The notes beneath the pieces are model-generated. The model saw only the letters and a program-made list of their open reading frames with translations. It was not told the origin of the DNA and made no database searches. DNA of 64,000 bases from Agromyces bracchium (GTDB lineage: Bacteria > Actinomycetota > Actinomycetes > Actinomycetales > Microbacteriaceae), in contig NZ_WMLB01000026.1 in the NCBI RefSeq assembly GCF_009709675.1, positions 1 through 64,000 of the forward strand. The letters are read 5' to 3'. Below are positions 42,069-50,622 of this stretch, one piece after another (within the stretch, counting starts at the first letter, position 1; each line of letters begins with the position of its first letter). A program made the position numbers and the translations under genes.

Positions 42069-42905
42069 TCAGCCCTTGAGACCTCCGGCGAAACCCTGGA
42101 TGAAGCGCTTCTGGGCGAACATGTAGAAGGCGAGGATCGGGATCATCGAGATGATCACGACGGCGAAGATCTTGTTCCACGCCGACACCAGGCCGCCGAC
42201 GTACGTGTACATCGCGACGGGCAGCGTCTGCGTCTCGGAGCCGCCGAGGAAGATCAGCGAGTTGAAGAAGTCGTTCCAGACGATGAGTCCCGCGAGGATC
42301 GCCACGGTGCCCGTCGCCGGGGACATGAGCGGCAGCACGACCCGGAAGAACGCCTGGGTCGGTGTGGCACCGTCGATCACGGCCGCCTCTTCGTACTCCG
42401 TCGTGAGACCGCGGAAGAAGCTCGCGTACAGGAAGATCGAGAGCGGCAGCAGGATGCCGATCCAGAGCAGGATCATGCCGAGCGCGTTGCCCGTGAGGCC
42501 GACCGACCGCGCACCGATGTAGAGCGGCACCGTGCCGAGCTGCGCGGGCAGGATGATCGCGATGAGGACCAGGTAGAACGTGACGTTCGTCCAGGTGCGC
42601 GTGCGGCGGGCGATGACGTAGGCGGTCAGCGACCCGAGCAGCACGAGTCCGGCGATCGCCCCCACCGTGATGATCACGCTGTTCAGGATGCTCATCGGGA
42701 TGCTGTTGCGCCCGGTGGACGTCAGCACCTCCACGAACGCGCTGAAGTCGACCGACGAGGGCAGAGCGACCGCACTGGTGGTCAGCACCTCCTGGTCGGT
42801 CTTCAGCGAGGTCACGACCAGGAGATAGAGCGGAAGGAGGCCGACCAGGGTCACGATCCAGACGAGGACCTCGCGGAGCGCGGTGAGCTTGGTGTATCGG
42901 AACAT
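42069..42905 (-). CDS. carbohydrate ABC transporter permease (MalG-like)
   Basis: A 278-aa inner-membrane permease with six TM segments. The EAA loop EYEEAAVIDGATPTQAFFRVVLPLM is at residues about 173-197, and the C-terminus FAQKRFIQGFAGGLKG is typical of MalG-type CUT1 permeases. It pairs with the permease just upstream (2-nt gap) and with the solute-binding lipoprotein encoded at 47015. No ATPase gene is present, so a shared MsiK-like ATPase is expected elsewhere, as is common in actinobacteria. Confidence 0.88.
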   Translation of the reverse strand: MFRYTKLTALREVLVWIVTLVGLLPLYLLVVTSLKTDQEVLTTSAVALPSSVDFSAFVEVLTSTGRNSIPMSILNSVIITVGAIAGLVLLGSLTAYVIARRTRTWTNVTFYLVLIAIILPAQLGTVPLYIGARSVGLTGNALGMILLWIGILLPLSIFLYASFFRGLTTEYEEAAVIDGATPTQAFFRVVLPLMSPATGTVAILAGLIVWNDFFNSLIFLGGSETQTLPVAMYTYVGGLVSAWNKIFAVVIISMIPILAFYMFAQKRFIQGFAGGLKG

Positions 42906-42907
42906 GT

Positions 42908-43870
42908 TCAGGCCTTTCCGGCGTCGCGGTCGCGGGTGACGTACTGCTGGAGGATCGCGAACACGAGGATGATGAGCGTGAGCACGAGCGCGAGCGACGA
43001 GCCGAAGCCGAACTGCCCGAGCGAGAACGCCTGCTTGTAGACCTCCGTCGCCAGGGTCTCGGTGGCCCCGGCGGGCCCGCCGCCCGTGAGCGCCAGGATC
43101 TGGTCGAAGATCCGCAGGCCCTGGATGATGCCGAGCGTCGTGGCGATCGCGATCGAGGGGCGGATGGCGGGGACCACGACGTGCCGGAAGCGGCCCCAGA
43201 TCCCTGCGCCGTCGAGCGCAGCGGCCTCCTCGACCTCGATCGGCACGCTCGCGAGTCCGGCGAGGTAGATGACCATGACGAACCCGGTCTGCTGCCACAC
43301 GACGGTGATCAGGATGGCCCAGATCGACCAGGTGGGGTCGGCGAGCCAGACCTTCTGGAACTCCTCGAGTCCGATGAGGCCGAGGAATCCGTTCAGCGGG
43401 CCGTCGAACTGGAAGATGAACTTCCAGACGTACGCGACGGCCAGCGGGCTGAGCACCACCGGCATGAAGAGCAGCGTGCGCAGGATGTACCGGGTCTTCA
43501 GCATGCGGTTGATCGCGAGCGCGTAGAGCAGGCCGAAGACGTTGGTCAGGATGACCGAGCCGAACGCGAGGAACAGGGTGTTCCAGACCGATCCGAGGAG
43601 TTGAGGATCACTGAAGATGCGCTCGAAGTTGGCCAGGCCGATGAAGTCCCAGTCGCCGAGGCCGGTCCAGTTCGTGAACGCGAAGAATCCGCCCGTGAGC
43701 GTTGCGACGTAGTGGACGCCGATGACGGCCGCGACCGCGGGGAGTGCCCACCACCAGTGCCCGAACTGGATGAGCGGCTTCCGGCCGCCACGCGGCCTGG
43801 GCGGCGGAGTATTGCGGGCGGCGGGCGGCACGGTGATGGTGCGGGTGCTGTCCTGCGTCGTCACAGTCAT
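42908..43870 (-). CDS. carbohydrate ABC transporter permease (MalF-like)
   Basis: A 320-aa permease. The N-terminal cytoplasmic stretch is rich in Pro/Arg, followed by six TM helices; the EAA loop is EVEEAAALDGAGIWGRFRHVVVP. First gene of the long minus-strand operon. ATG at 43870 (MTVTTQDS) is chosen for AGGAAG 5 nt upstream, instead of the ATG at 43885. Forms the channel with the MalG-like protein. Confidence 0.88.
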   Translation of the reverse strand: MTVTTQDSTRTITVPPAARNTPPPRPRGGRKPLIQFGHWWWALPAVAAVIGVHYVATLTGGFFAFTNWTGLGDWDFIGLANFERIFSDPQLLGSVWNTLFLAFGSVILTNVFGLLYALAINRMLKTRYILRTLLFMPVVLSPLAVAYVWKFIFQFDGPLNGFLGLIGLEEFQKVWLADPTWSIWAILITVVWQQTGFVMVIYLAGLASVPIEVEEAAALDGAGIWGRFRHVVVPAIRPSIAIATTLGIIQGLRIFDQILALTGGGPAGATETLATEVYKQAFSLGQFGFGSSLALVLTLIILVFAILQQYVTRDRDAGKA

Positions 43871-44056
43871 TTCGCTTCCTGACATCGTCGTCGCGGCGCC
43901 TCAGCGGATCGAAGCGCGTTATGGCCACTCTCCCACGCTTGTGTCGAAAACACACATTAGTCATCTCGATGCCGCGTATAAGTAGGAACGCCCCAGTGAT
44001 GGCGTGGAGCGGCATAGGCTGGACCGGTAGGCATGAATCGATTCAAAGGAGTCTCG
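43871..44056. promoter_or_regulatory. divergent control region of transporter operon and rhamnosidase gene
   Basis: The longest gap in the window (186 bp). It holds a TGTGT-CGAAA-ACACA dyad (43940-43954) overlapping the motif TCGAAAACACACATTAG (43944-43960), and AT-rich stretches such as GTATAAGTAG that could be -10 elements. The same motif core occurs upstream of the 32554 gene, near 39609 and upstream of the binding-protein gene, so this is the best candidate for the island's main operator. Confidence 0.55.
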
Positions 44057-46846
44057 ATGGTCGACATCGGCGATCTGGGCGTGGAGCATCTGACCTCGCC
44101 GACCGGCGTCTGGACCGCCCGCCCTCGGTACTCCTGGCGTTTCGCCACGACGGAGCACGACCTGACGCAGTCCGCGTACGAGCTCGAGGTCGTCGACCTC
44201 GACCGATCCGCACCGGCGTGGCGAAGCGGTCGCGTTCCGTCCTCGCGGACCACGCTCGTCGAGCACGGGGGCGACGTACTCCGGTCGGCGACGAGGTACG
44301 GGTGGCGCGTGCGCTCGTGGCTCGCCGGGAGGAGCGATCCGACCGCTTGGGCGCACTCCGAATTCGAGACGACCCTGCTCGGCGACGAGCCCTGGACTGC
44401 GCCGTGGATCGAACCCGAGCAGGCCCCCGTCCGACCCGACGGCGCCGCGCGCTTCCAGGACCTGCATTCGCTCCGGATCGACTCCCCGCCGGAGGATCGA
44501 CTGCACCCGCTTCCCTACGTCCGCCAGCGGTTCGACGTCGACGGCGAGGTCGTCCGGGCCCGGCTGTACGCCACGGCGCACGGCATCTACCGCGCCGAGA
44601 TCAACGGGTCTCCCGTCTCGGATGAGCTGTTCGCACCGGGCAACGACAGCTACGACCGGCGACTCTCGTTCCAGGTCTACGACGTCACCGGCCTCGTCGG
44701 TCGAGGTGAGAACGTCCTCGGGTTGACGCTGTCGGACGGATGGTACGCCGGGCGCGTGGGCATCCTCGGCTCCAGTCGTCACTACGGCGAACGCCTCCGG
44801 GCGACGTGGCAGCTCAGACTCGCCTACGCCGACGGGCGCGCCAGCACCCTCCTCTCGGACGGCACGGCGGTCTCGTCGACGGACGGGCCGCTCCGGTACG
44901 CCGACCTCGCGGTGGGCGAGTGCTTCGACGCCCGGGTCGACTGGGACGGATGGAGCCGACCCGGCTTCGACGACTCCGGTTGGTCCGAGGTCCGGGTCGT
45001 CGACGTCGACCAGCCGCTCGTCCCCTTCGCCGGCGAGCCGGTCCGTCCGGTGCTCGAACTGCCCGCGGTCGAGATCATCCGCACTCCCGCGGCCGAGACG
45101 GTGGTCGACTTCGGACAGGTCATCGCCGGGATGATTCGCTTCCGGGTCCGCGGACCGCGCGGAGCGATCGTGCGCCTGGAGCACTCCGAGGTGCTCGATG
45201 AACACGGGAACTTCCTGATGAACATCGTCGGGCCGAACAAGGACCAGACGGATGTCTACGTGCTCGCCGGAGCCGACGACGGCGAGACGTGGACTCCCAC
45301 GTTCACGTTCCACGGATTCCGGTACGCACGCCTCACGGGTTTCCCCGAGGGCATCCGACCCGACGACTTCACGGCCGTCGTGACCTCGTCCGACCTCCCG
45401 GTCATCGGCGAGTTCAGCTGCTCGGACGAGCGGCTGAACCGGCTCCATCAGAACGTGCGCTGGAGCCAGCGCGGCAACTTCCTCTCGATCCCGACCGACT
45501 GCCCGCAGCGGGAGCGATACGGGTGGACCGGCGACATCCAGGTGTTCGCGCCGACCGCCGCGACGAACATGGCGGTCGCGCCGTTCCTCAGCCGGTGGCT
45601 CGCGAACGTCCGCGCCGACCAACTCGAGGACGGACGGATCACCAACATCTCGCCCGATCCGCCGTCCCTGCGGTTCATCGCCGAGGGGCCGCCTCCGAGC
45701 TACGACGACCCCGTCATGCTGCTCGTCTCCTCGGCCGGCTGGGGCGACGCGATCGCGATCGTCCCCCACGTGCTCTACGAGCACTTCGACGACGTCCGCG
45801 TCCTGGAGGAGAACTACCCCGCCATGGTCGCCTGGGCCGAGTACCAGATCCGGAGCGCCGAACGCGGGCTCCCGCCGCGCCTCGTCGGCGTCGAACTCGA
45901 CGACGCGCGCCGCGCGCGCCAGCGCTACCTCTGGAACAACGAGCCGAACTTCGGCGACTGGCTCGCGCCCAGCACGCTCGTCGGACCGGACGGCGACCAG
46001 ATCAACGCCCCGCGCCGAACCGGCGAGATCGTCGGCTCCCTCTCCCACGGCCACCTGCTCGACCGGCTGTCGCAGATCGCGTCCGTCCTCGGACGGTCAG
46101 CGGACGCCGAGCGCTTCGCCGCTCGAGCCTCGGCGGTCCGCGCGGCCTTCGCCGACGAGTACATCGACTCGCAGGGCCGGATCCCGGGCGACCTGCAGGG
46201 GCCGTACGTGCTCGCCTTGGCCTTCGACTTCGTCCCCGACGACCTCGTGCCGCTCGTCGCCGACCAACTGGTCGAGCTCATCAAGCGCGCAGACGACCAC
46301 CTCGACACGGGCTTCCTGTCGGTGCCGCACCTGCTCGACGTGCTCTGGGACACCGGGCAGCGGGACCTCGCGCGCAGGATCCTCTTCCAGGAGACGGCGC
46401 CGTCATGGCTCTACGAGGTGACGCAGGGCGCCACCACGATCTGGGAGGGCTGGGAGGCGATCCGGACGGACGGCACGGTGACCGAACTCTCGTTCAACCA
46501 CTACGCCTTCGGCTGCGTCGACGACTGGATCTTCCGACGCCTGGCCGGGCTGCAGCTCATCGAGCCCGGCTACCGGCGATCACGGATCGAACCCGACTTC
46601 GAGTGCGGGCTCACCCGGGTCTCCGCGCACGTCGACACGCCGAGCGGGCGGCTGGCGTCCTCGTGGCAACGGCTCGAGAACGGGCGCGTGGAACTCCGCG
46701 TGGACGTGCCGCCGAACACGACCACGACGATCGCACTGCCGGCGTCGGCCCGAGGGATCCGGCTCGAACGCGCCGGCCTGACGCGGCAGGTCGCCGCCGA
46801 GACCGACCTCGGATCGGGGTCTGCCACCGTCTCGTTCGATCTCTGA
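44057..46846 (+). CDS. alpha-L-rhamnosidase, GH78
   Basis: A 929-aa family 78 glycosidase removing terminal alpha-L-rhamnose, typically from plant flavonoid rhamnosides. Layout: N-terminal fibronectin-like domain; Bac_rhamnosid N domain (RLYATAHGIYRAEINGSPVS); concanavalin-like domain (ETVVDFGQVIAGMIRFRVRG); (alpha/alpha)6 catalytic domain with TDCPQRERYGWTGDIQVF carrying the acid residues, WEGWEAI and SFNHYAFG; C-terminal beta domain. No signal peptide, so intracellular. ATG at 44057 with AAAGGAG 6 nt upstream. Divergent from the transporter operon. Confidence 0.92.
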   Translation: MVDIGDLGVEHLTSPTGVWTARPRYSWRFATTEHDLTQSAYELEVVDLDRSAPAWRSGRVPSSRTTLVEHGGDVLRSATRYGWRVRSWLAGRSDPTAWAHSEFETTLLGDEPWTAPWIEPEQAPVRPDGAARFQDLHSLRIDSPPEDRLHPLPYVRQRFDVDGEVVRARLYATAHGIYRAEINGSPVSDELFAPGNDSYDRRLSFQVYDVTGLVGRGENVLGLTLSDGWYAGRVGILGSSRHYGERLRATWQLRLAYADGRASTLLSDGTAVSSTDGPLRYADLAVGECFDARVDWDGWSRPGFDDSGWSEVRVVDVDQPLVPFAGEPVRPVLELPAVEIIRTPAAETVVDFGQVIAGMIRFRVRGPRGAIVRLEHSEVLDEHGNFLMNIVGPNKDQTDVYVLAGADDGETWTPTFTFHGFRYARLTGFPEGIRPDDFTAVVTSSDLPVIGEFSCSDERLNRLHQNVRWSQRGNFLSIPTDCPQRERYGWTGDIQVFAPTAATNMAVAPFLSRWLANVRADQLEDGRITNISPDPPSLRFIAEGPPPSYDDPVMLLVSSAGWGDAIAIVPHVLYEHFDDVRVLEENYPAMVAWAEYQIRSAERGLPPRLVGVELDDARRARQRYLWNNEPNFGDWLAPSTLVGPDGDQINAPRRTGEIVGSLSHGHLLDRLSQIASVLGRSADAERFAARASAVRAAFADEYIDSQGRIPGDLQGPYVLALAFDFVPDDLVPLVADQLVELIKRADDHLDTGFLSVPHLLDVLWDTGQRDLARRILFQETAPSWLYEVTQGATTIWEGWEAIRTDGTVTELSFNHYAFGCVDDWIFRRLAGLQLIEPGYRRSRIEPDFECGLTRVSAHVDTPSGRLASSWQRLENGRVELRVDVPPNTTTTIALPASARGIRLERAGLTRQVAAETDLGSGSATVSFDL

Positions 46847-46912
46847 CATCGGCGACGCGGGGCCCGGTGCCCGCAGCCCGAATCAGCCGGACTATTGCCC
46901 CGCATAACCGAT

Positions 46913-46925
46913 ACTAATGTCAGAA
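46913..46925 (-). promoter_or_regulatory. island motif upstream of the solute-binding protein gene
   Basis: On the minus strand TTCTGACATTAGT shares the GACATTAGT core with the 39609 site and with 43949-43961. On the plus strand it overlaps CAGAAT (46921-46926), a possible -10 about 85 nt before the binding-protein ATG. The rest of the 168-bp gap shows no gene. Confidence 0.4.
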
Positions 46926-47014
46926 TCGTGCGAATGTGTGCAACGCTGGTTCCACGGCCGAGCGCCGTGCCAGCCTCCCAGAGCTGGCGACAACGACGTC
47001 ACGAAAGGGTCGAA

Positions 47015-48316
47015 ATGCCACAGCACGCACAGCACCCCGCAGCCAAGCTCCGGTGGTCGCTCCTCGCCGCACCGGTCGCCGGTGCACTGGTCCTCGCCGG
47101 CTGCTCCGGCGGTGGGAACGACGACGGAGGCGACTCCGCCGGCGGCTCCGCCGACAGCTTCTCCGTCATGGTCGCCCAGGCCAACGACACCGACGACGCC
47201 TACGCGCAGCTCCTCGAGCAGTACTCGACGGAGACCGGCGTCGAGGTCGAGGTCATCCCCTACCCCTCCGAGGCCTACAACACGCAGGTCACCACGCAGC
47301 TGCAGGGCGGCAACGCCGCCGACGCGATGATCCTCTCGCCGGGCACCGGCCAGCCGATCTCGGTCATCACGCTCGCCGAGGCGGGCTTCCTGGAGCCGCT
47401 CGATGACACCTCGGCGGGGATCATCCCCGAGGGCACCGAGTCGCTGTACGAGGTCGACGGCGAGATCTACGCCCAGCCCACCTCGCTGCAGCCGGTCGGC
47501 CTCGTCTACAACCCGGCGGCGGCCGAGGAGGTCGGCATCGACGAGTTCCCGGCGACGTACGAGGACCTGCTGGATGCCTGTGCCACGGCACGCGACGGCG
47601 GCAAGAGCTTCCTCGTGATCGCCGGGTCCGTCCCGTTCAACACCGGCCTGTTCTCGCAGATCCTCTCCGCGACCCGGGTGTACGAACAGGATCCCGACTG
47701 GAACGAGCAGCGCACAGCGGGCGACGTCACCTTCGCCGACAGCGGATGGCGCGACGCGCTCGAGGACTTCGTCGAGCTGAACGAGGCCGGCTGCTTCCAG
47801 GACGGCGCAGCGGGCGGCACCTTCGACAACATCACGAACGGCATCGGCGGCGGCACGGCGCTCAGCGCGCCGGTTCCCGGCTCGGCGGCGAACTCGATCA
47901 ACGCCGGCGCCGGCCTCGAGACCGACGTGCAGGCGTTCCCGCCGGCCGACGGCGCGGGCGAGTTCACGATGGCCTCGGCGAACTACGCGTGGGCGATCAA
48001 CGCCTCCGCTGATGACGACGTGAAGGCGGCGGTGCAGGAGTTCCTCGACTGGGCCGCCGAGCCCGAGCAGGCGAAGACCTTCGCCGACATCTTCGGCGCC
48101 GTGCCGATCACGGGCGTCGCCGGCGACGACCTCCTCCCCATCTACCAGCCCATCGGCGGCCTGCTCGAATCGGGCGCCTTCACGGGCCTCCCGAACGCGA
48201 CCTGGCCGAACCCCGCGGTGTACGACGCGCTCGGCGCGGGCGTGCAGGGCCTGCTCACCGGGCAGACGACGGTCGACGGCATCCTCGACGAGATGGACGC
48301 CGCCTGGGACCAGTGA
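47015..48316 (+). CDS. ABC transporter solute-binding lipoprotein (sugar)
   Basis: A 433-aa family 1 extracellular binding protein. The signal peptide (KLRWSLLAAPVAGALVLAGC) ends in lipobox VLAGC, followed by a Gly/Ser/Asp linker; then the SBP fold with DSFSVMVAQANDTDDAYAQL, YAQPTSLQPVGLVYNPAAA and QFLDW-like EFLDWAAEPEQAKTFADIFG. It should capture the glycoside for the two permeases encoded at 42069-43870. The ATG at 47015 has AAAGGG upstream; the open frame before it is leader sequence. A stable hairpin follows the stop. Confidence 0.9.
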   Translation: MPQHAQHPAAKLRWSLLAAPVAGALVLAGCSGGGNDDGGDSAGGSADSFSVMVAQANDTDDAYAQLLEQYSTETGVEVEVIPYPSEAYNTQVTTQLQGGNAADAMILSPGTGQPISVITLAEAGFLEPLDDTSAGIIPEGTESLYEVDGEIYAQPTSLQPVGLVYNPAAAEEVGIDEFPATYEDLLDACATARDGGKSFLVIAGSVPFNTGLFSQILSATRVYEQDPDWNEQRTAGDVTFADSGWRDALEDFVELNEAGCFQDGAAGGTFDNITNGIGGGTALSAPVPGSAANSINAGAGLETDVQAFPPADGAGEFTMASANYAWAINASADDDVKAAVQEFLDWAAEPEQAKTFADIFGAVPITGVAGDDLLPIYQPIGGLLESGAFTGLPNATWPNPAVYDALGAGVQGLLTGQTTVDGILDEMDAAWDQ

Positions 48317-48340
48317 CCCGCGGGGACATCCCCTCACCGA

Positions 48341-48381
48341 CGGATCGCCGCTCGGGGCCTCGCGCCCCGGGCGGCGATCCG
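48341..48381 (+). terminator. 18-bp intercistronic hairpin after binding-protein gene
   Basis: CGGATCGCCGC(T)CGGGGC pairs with GCCCCG(G)GCGGCGATCCG over 18 bp (one G-T pair) around a CTCGC loop. It has no U-run and sits between the binding-protein and GH3 genes on the same strand. It probably stabilises the upstream mRNA or causes partial termination, giving more binding protein than enzyme. Confidence 0.6.
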
Positions 48382-48405
48382 CGTCCCAGCCATGAAGGAG
48401 ACCGC

Positions 48406-50622
48406 ATGTTCGCGAGCCCCCGCGTCCGCGCCCTGGTCGACGAGATGACCGTCGCCGAGAAGCTCGGCCAACTCCAGATCGTGTTCCGGCCCCGGGCCGA
48501 CGATGCCGCGAAGCTCGTGCGCGAGGGCATCGGCTCGGTGTTCTGGCCGCGATCGGCCGCCGCGACCAACGCACTGCAGCGGGTCGCCGTCGAGGAGACC
48601 CGGCTCGGTGTCCCCCTGCTCGTCGGGCTCGACGTCATCCACGGGCAGCGCACCATCGCGCCCGTCCCACTCGCGCAGGCCGCGAGCTTCGACCCCGTGA
48701 CGGTGGAACGGCTGGCGCGACTCGCCGCGACCGAGGCGCGTTCGGGCGGCGCGAACTGGACGTTCTCCCCCATGCTCGACGTGTCGCGCGATCCGCGCTG
48801 GGGCCGCGCGGTCGAGGGCTTCGGTGAGGACGTGCACCTGACCGCCGAGATGGGCCGGGCGATGGTGCGCGGCTACCAGGGCGCCTCGCTCGCGGCGCCC
48901 GACGCCATCGCGGCGACCGCGAAGCACTTTGTGGCGTACGGTCAACCCGAGGGCGGGCGCGACTACGACGCAGCGGACGTCTCCGAGCACCGCCTCCGGA
49001 ACGTGCACCTCGAGCCCTTCCGCGCGGCGGTCGATGCGGGTACGGCGTCCGTCATGGCCTCGTTCAACACCGTGGCGGGGCGGCCCATGCACGCCAACCG
49101 TCGTCTGCTGACCGGCGTCCTCAAGGAGGAGTGGGGCTTCGACGGAGTCGTCGTCGGGGACGCCGACGGCGTGCGGAACCTGATCCCCCACGGCGTCGCG
49201 GCCGACCTCGCGGACGCCGTGCGACTGGCCTACTCCGCCGGCCTCGACATCGAGATGGGCGGCACGCCCGGCGAGCTCGACCCGTCCGTGCTTGCACCTG
49301 AGCGGCTCGCCCCAGCTCGCATCGACGACGCGGTCACCCGGGTGCTGGCGCTGAAGGAGGCGCTCGGCCTCTTCGACGATCCGTACGTGCCCGAGGCCGA
49401 CGAGCGCATCGAGCCGACCGACGACTCCCGGCGCATGGTGCGGGAGGCGGCCGCGCGAGCGTGCGTGCTGCTGAAGAACGACGGCACGCTGCCCTTGCGC
49501 GAGCCGCGGCGCGTGCTGCTGACCGGGCCCTACGCCGAGTCGACGGACCACCTCGGCGCATGGACGCAGTCGTTCGCCGCGCCGGCTCGCAGCATCGCCG
49601 ACGAGCTCCGCGAGCGGCGTCCGGAGGTCGACGTGCGCGTCGTCCCGGGCGTCGGGTTCCTGGACGACGACGTCAGCGGCATCGCCGACGCCGTCGCGGC
49701 AGCACGCGACGCCGACGTCGTGGTCCTCCTCGCCGGCGAACCGAGCTCACTGTCCGGCGAGGCGGCCTCGCGCAGCGACCTCCGCCTTCCCGGCCGACAG
49801 GCCGACCTGATCAGGGCGATCGCCGCGACGGCCACGCCGTTCGCGGTCGTGCTCGAAAATGGGCGGCCGCTCGTGGTCGCCGACTGGATCGACGATGCGC
49901 CGACCGTGCTCGAGGCGTGGCACGGCGGCACCGAGGCATCCGCGGCGATCGTCGACGTGCTGCTCGGCGACGCCGACCCGGCCGGTCGCCTGCCCATGTC
50001 GTTCCCGCGCTCGGCCGGCCAGGTGCCCGTGTACTACGCGCACGAGCGCACCGGACGTCCGGCCGCCACCGGCGGCACGCTGACCGAGACGAGCGCCGAC
50101 GTCGGCCTTCACGGTCCCGACAACGTGCACGAGAAGTACACGTCGAAGTACCTCGACCTCGAGCTCGGACCGCAGTTCGCGTTCGGGCACGGCTCGGGCT
50201 ATGCGAGCTTCGCCCACGGGCGGCCCCGGCTGGATCGCGAGGAGGTCGCACTCGGCGAAGTCGAGGGGGGCGCTCGTCTCACCATCACGATCGACGCGAC
50301 GAACACGTCCGATCGTCGCGGCGACGAGGTGCTGCTCGTCTTCGTCGAGGACGTCGTCGCGAGCATCGCGCCGCCCGTCCGCCGGCTCGTCGCGTTCGAA
50401 CGGCGCACGCTCGACGCCGGTGAGACGGCGACCTTCTCGTTCGAAATCGGCGAACGTGAGCTCGGCTTCTGGGCGACGGATGCCGCTGGCGCGCGCTTCG
50501 CCGTCGAGCCCGGGCTCTTCCGACTGCACGTCGGCCCGACGCTCGAGCGCACGCAGGCGGTCGAACTGCGCGTCAGCGGGCGGCCCGCCTCGATCACCAC
50601 CCTTGAAGGAGACCCACGATGA
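48406..50622 (+). CDS. beta-glucosidase, GH3
   Basis: A 738-aa three-domain GH3 enzyme. The TIM-barrel domain includes SPMLDVSRDPRWGRAVEGFG, KHFVAYG and the nucleophile Asp in VVVGDADGV. The alpha/beta sandwich domain (AGEPSSLSGEAASRSDLRLPG) carries the acid/base region, and a C-terminal fibronectin-like domain follows. No signal peptide. It removes beta-linked glucose or xylose from the imported glycoside. ATG at 48406 with AAGGAG 6 nt upstream. Its stop overlaps the GH35 start by 4 nt. Confidence 0.9.
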   Translation: MFASPRVRALVDEMTVAEKLGQLQIVFRPRADDAAKLVREGIGSVFWPRSAAATNALQRVAVEETRLGVPLLVGLDVIHGQRTIAPVPLAQAASFDPVTVERLARLAATEARSGGANWTFSPMLDVSRDPRWGRAVEGFGEDVHLTAEMGRAMVRGYQGASLAAPDAIAATAKHFVAYGQPEGGRDYDAADVSEHRLRNVHLEPFRAAVDAGTASVMASFNTVAGRPMHANRRLLTGVLKEEWGFDGVVVGDADGVRNLIPHGVAADLADAVRLAYSAGLDIEMGGTPGELDPSVLAPERLAPARIDDAVTRVLALKEALGLFDDPYVPEADERIEPTDDSRRMVREAAARACVLLKNDGTLPLREPRRVLLTGPYAESTDHLGAWTQSFAAPARSIADELRERRPEVDVRVVPGVGFLDDDVSGIADAVAAARDADVVVLLAGEPSSLSGEAASRSDLRLPGRQADLIRAIAATATPFAVVLENGRPLVVADWIDDAPTVLEAWHGGTEASAAIVDVLLGDADPAGRLPMSFPRSAGQVPVYYAHERTGRPAATGGTLTETSADVGLHGPDNVHEKYTSKYLDLELGPQFAFGHGSGYASFAHGRPRLDREEVALGEVEGGARLTITIDATNTSDRRGDEVLLVFVEDVVASIAPPVRRLVAFERRTLDAGETATFSFEIGERELGFWATDAAGARFAVEPGLFRLHVGPTLERTQAVELRVSGRPASITTLEGDPR

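Noticed and set aside
46895..47014. N-terminal extension of the solute-binding protein
   Set aside because: The extension would place the signal peptide internally and overlaps the promoter. The ATG at 47015 has a ribosome site and gives a normal lipoprotein signal.
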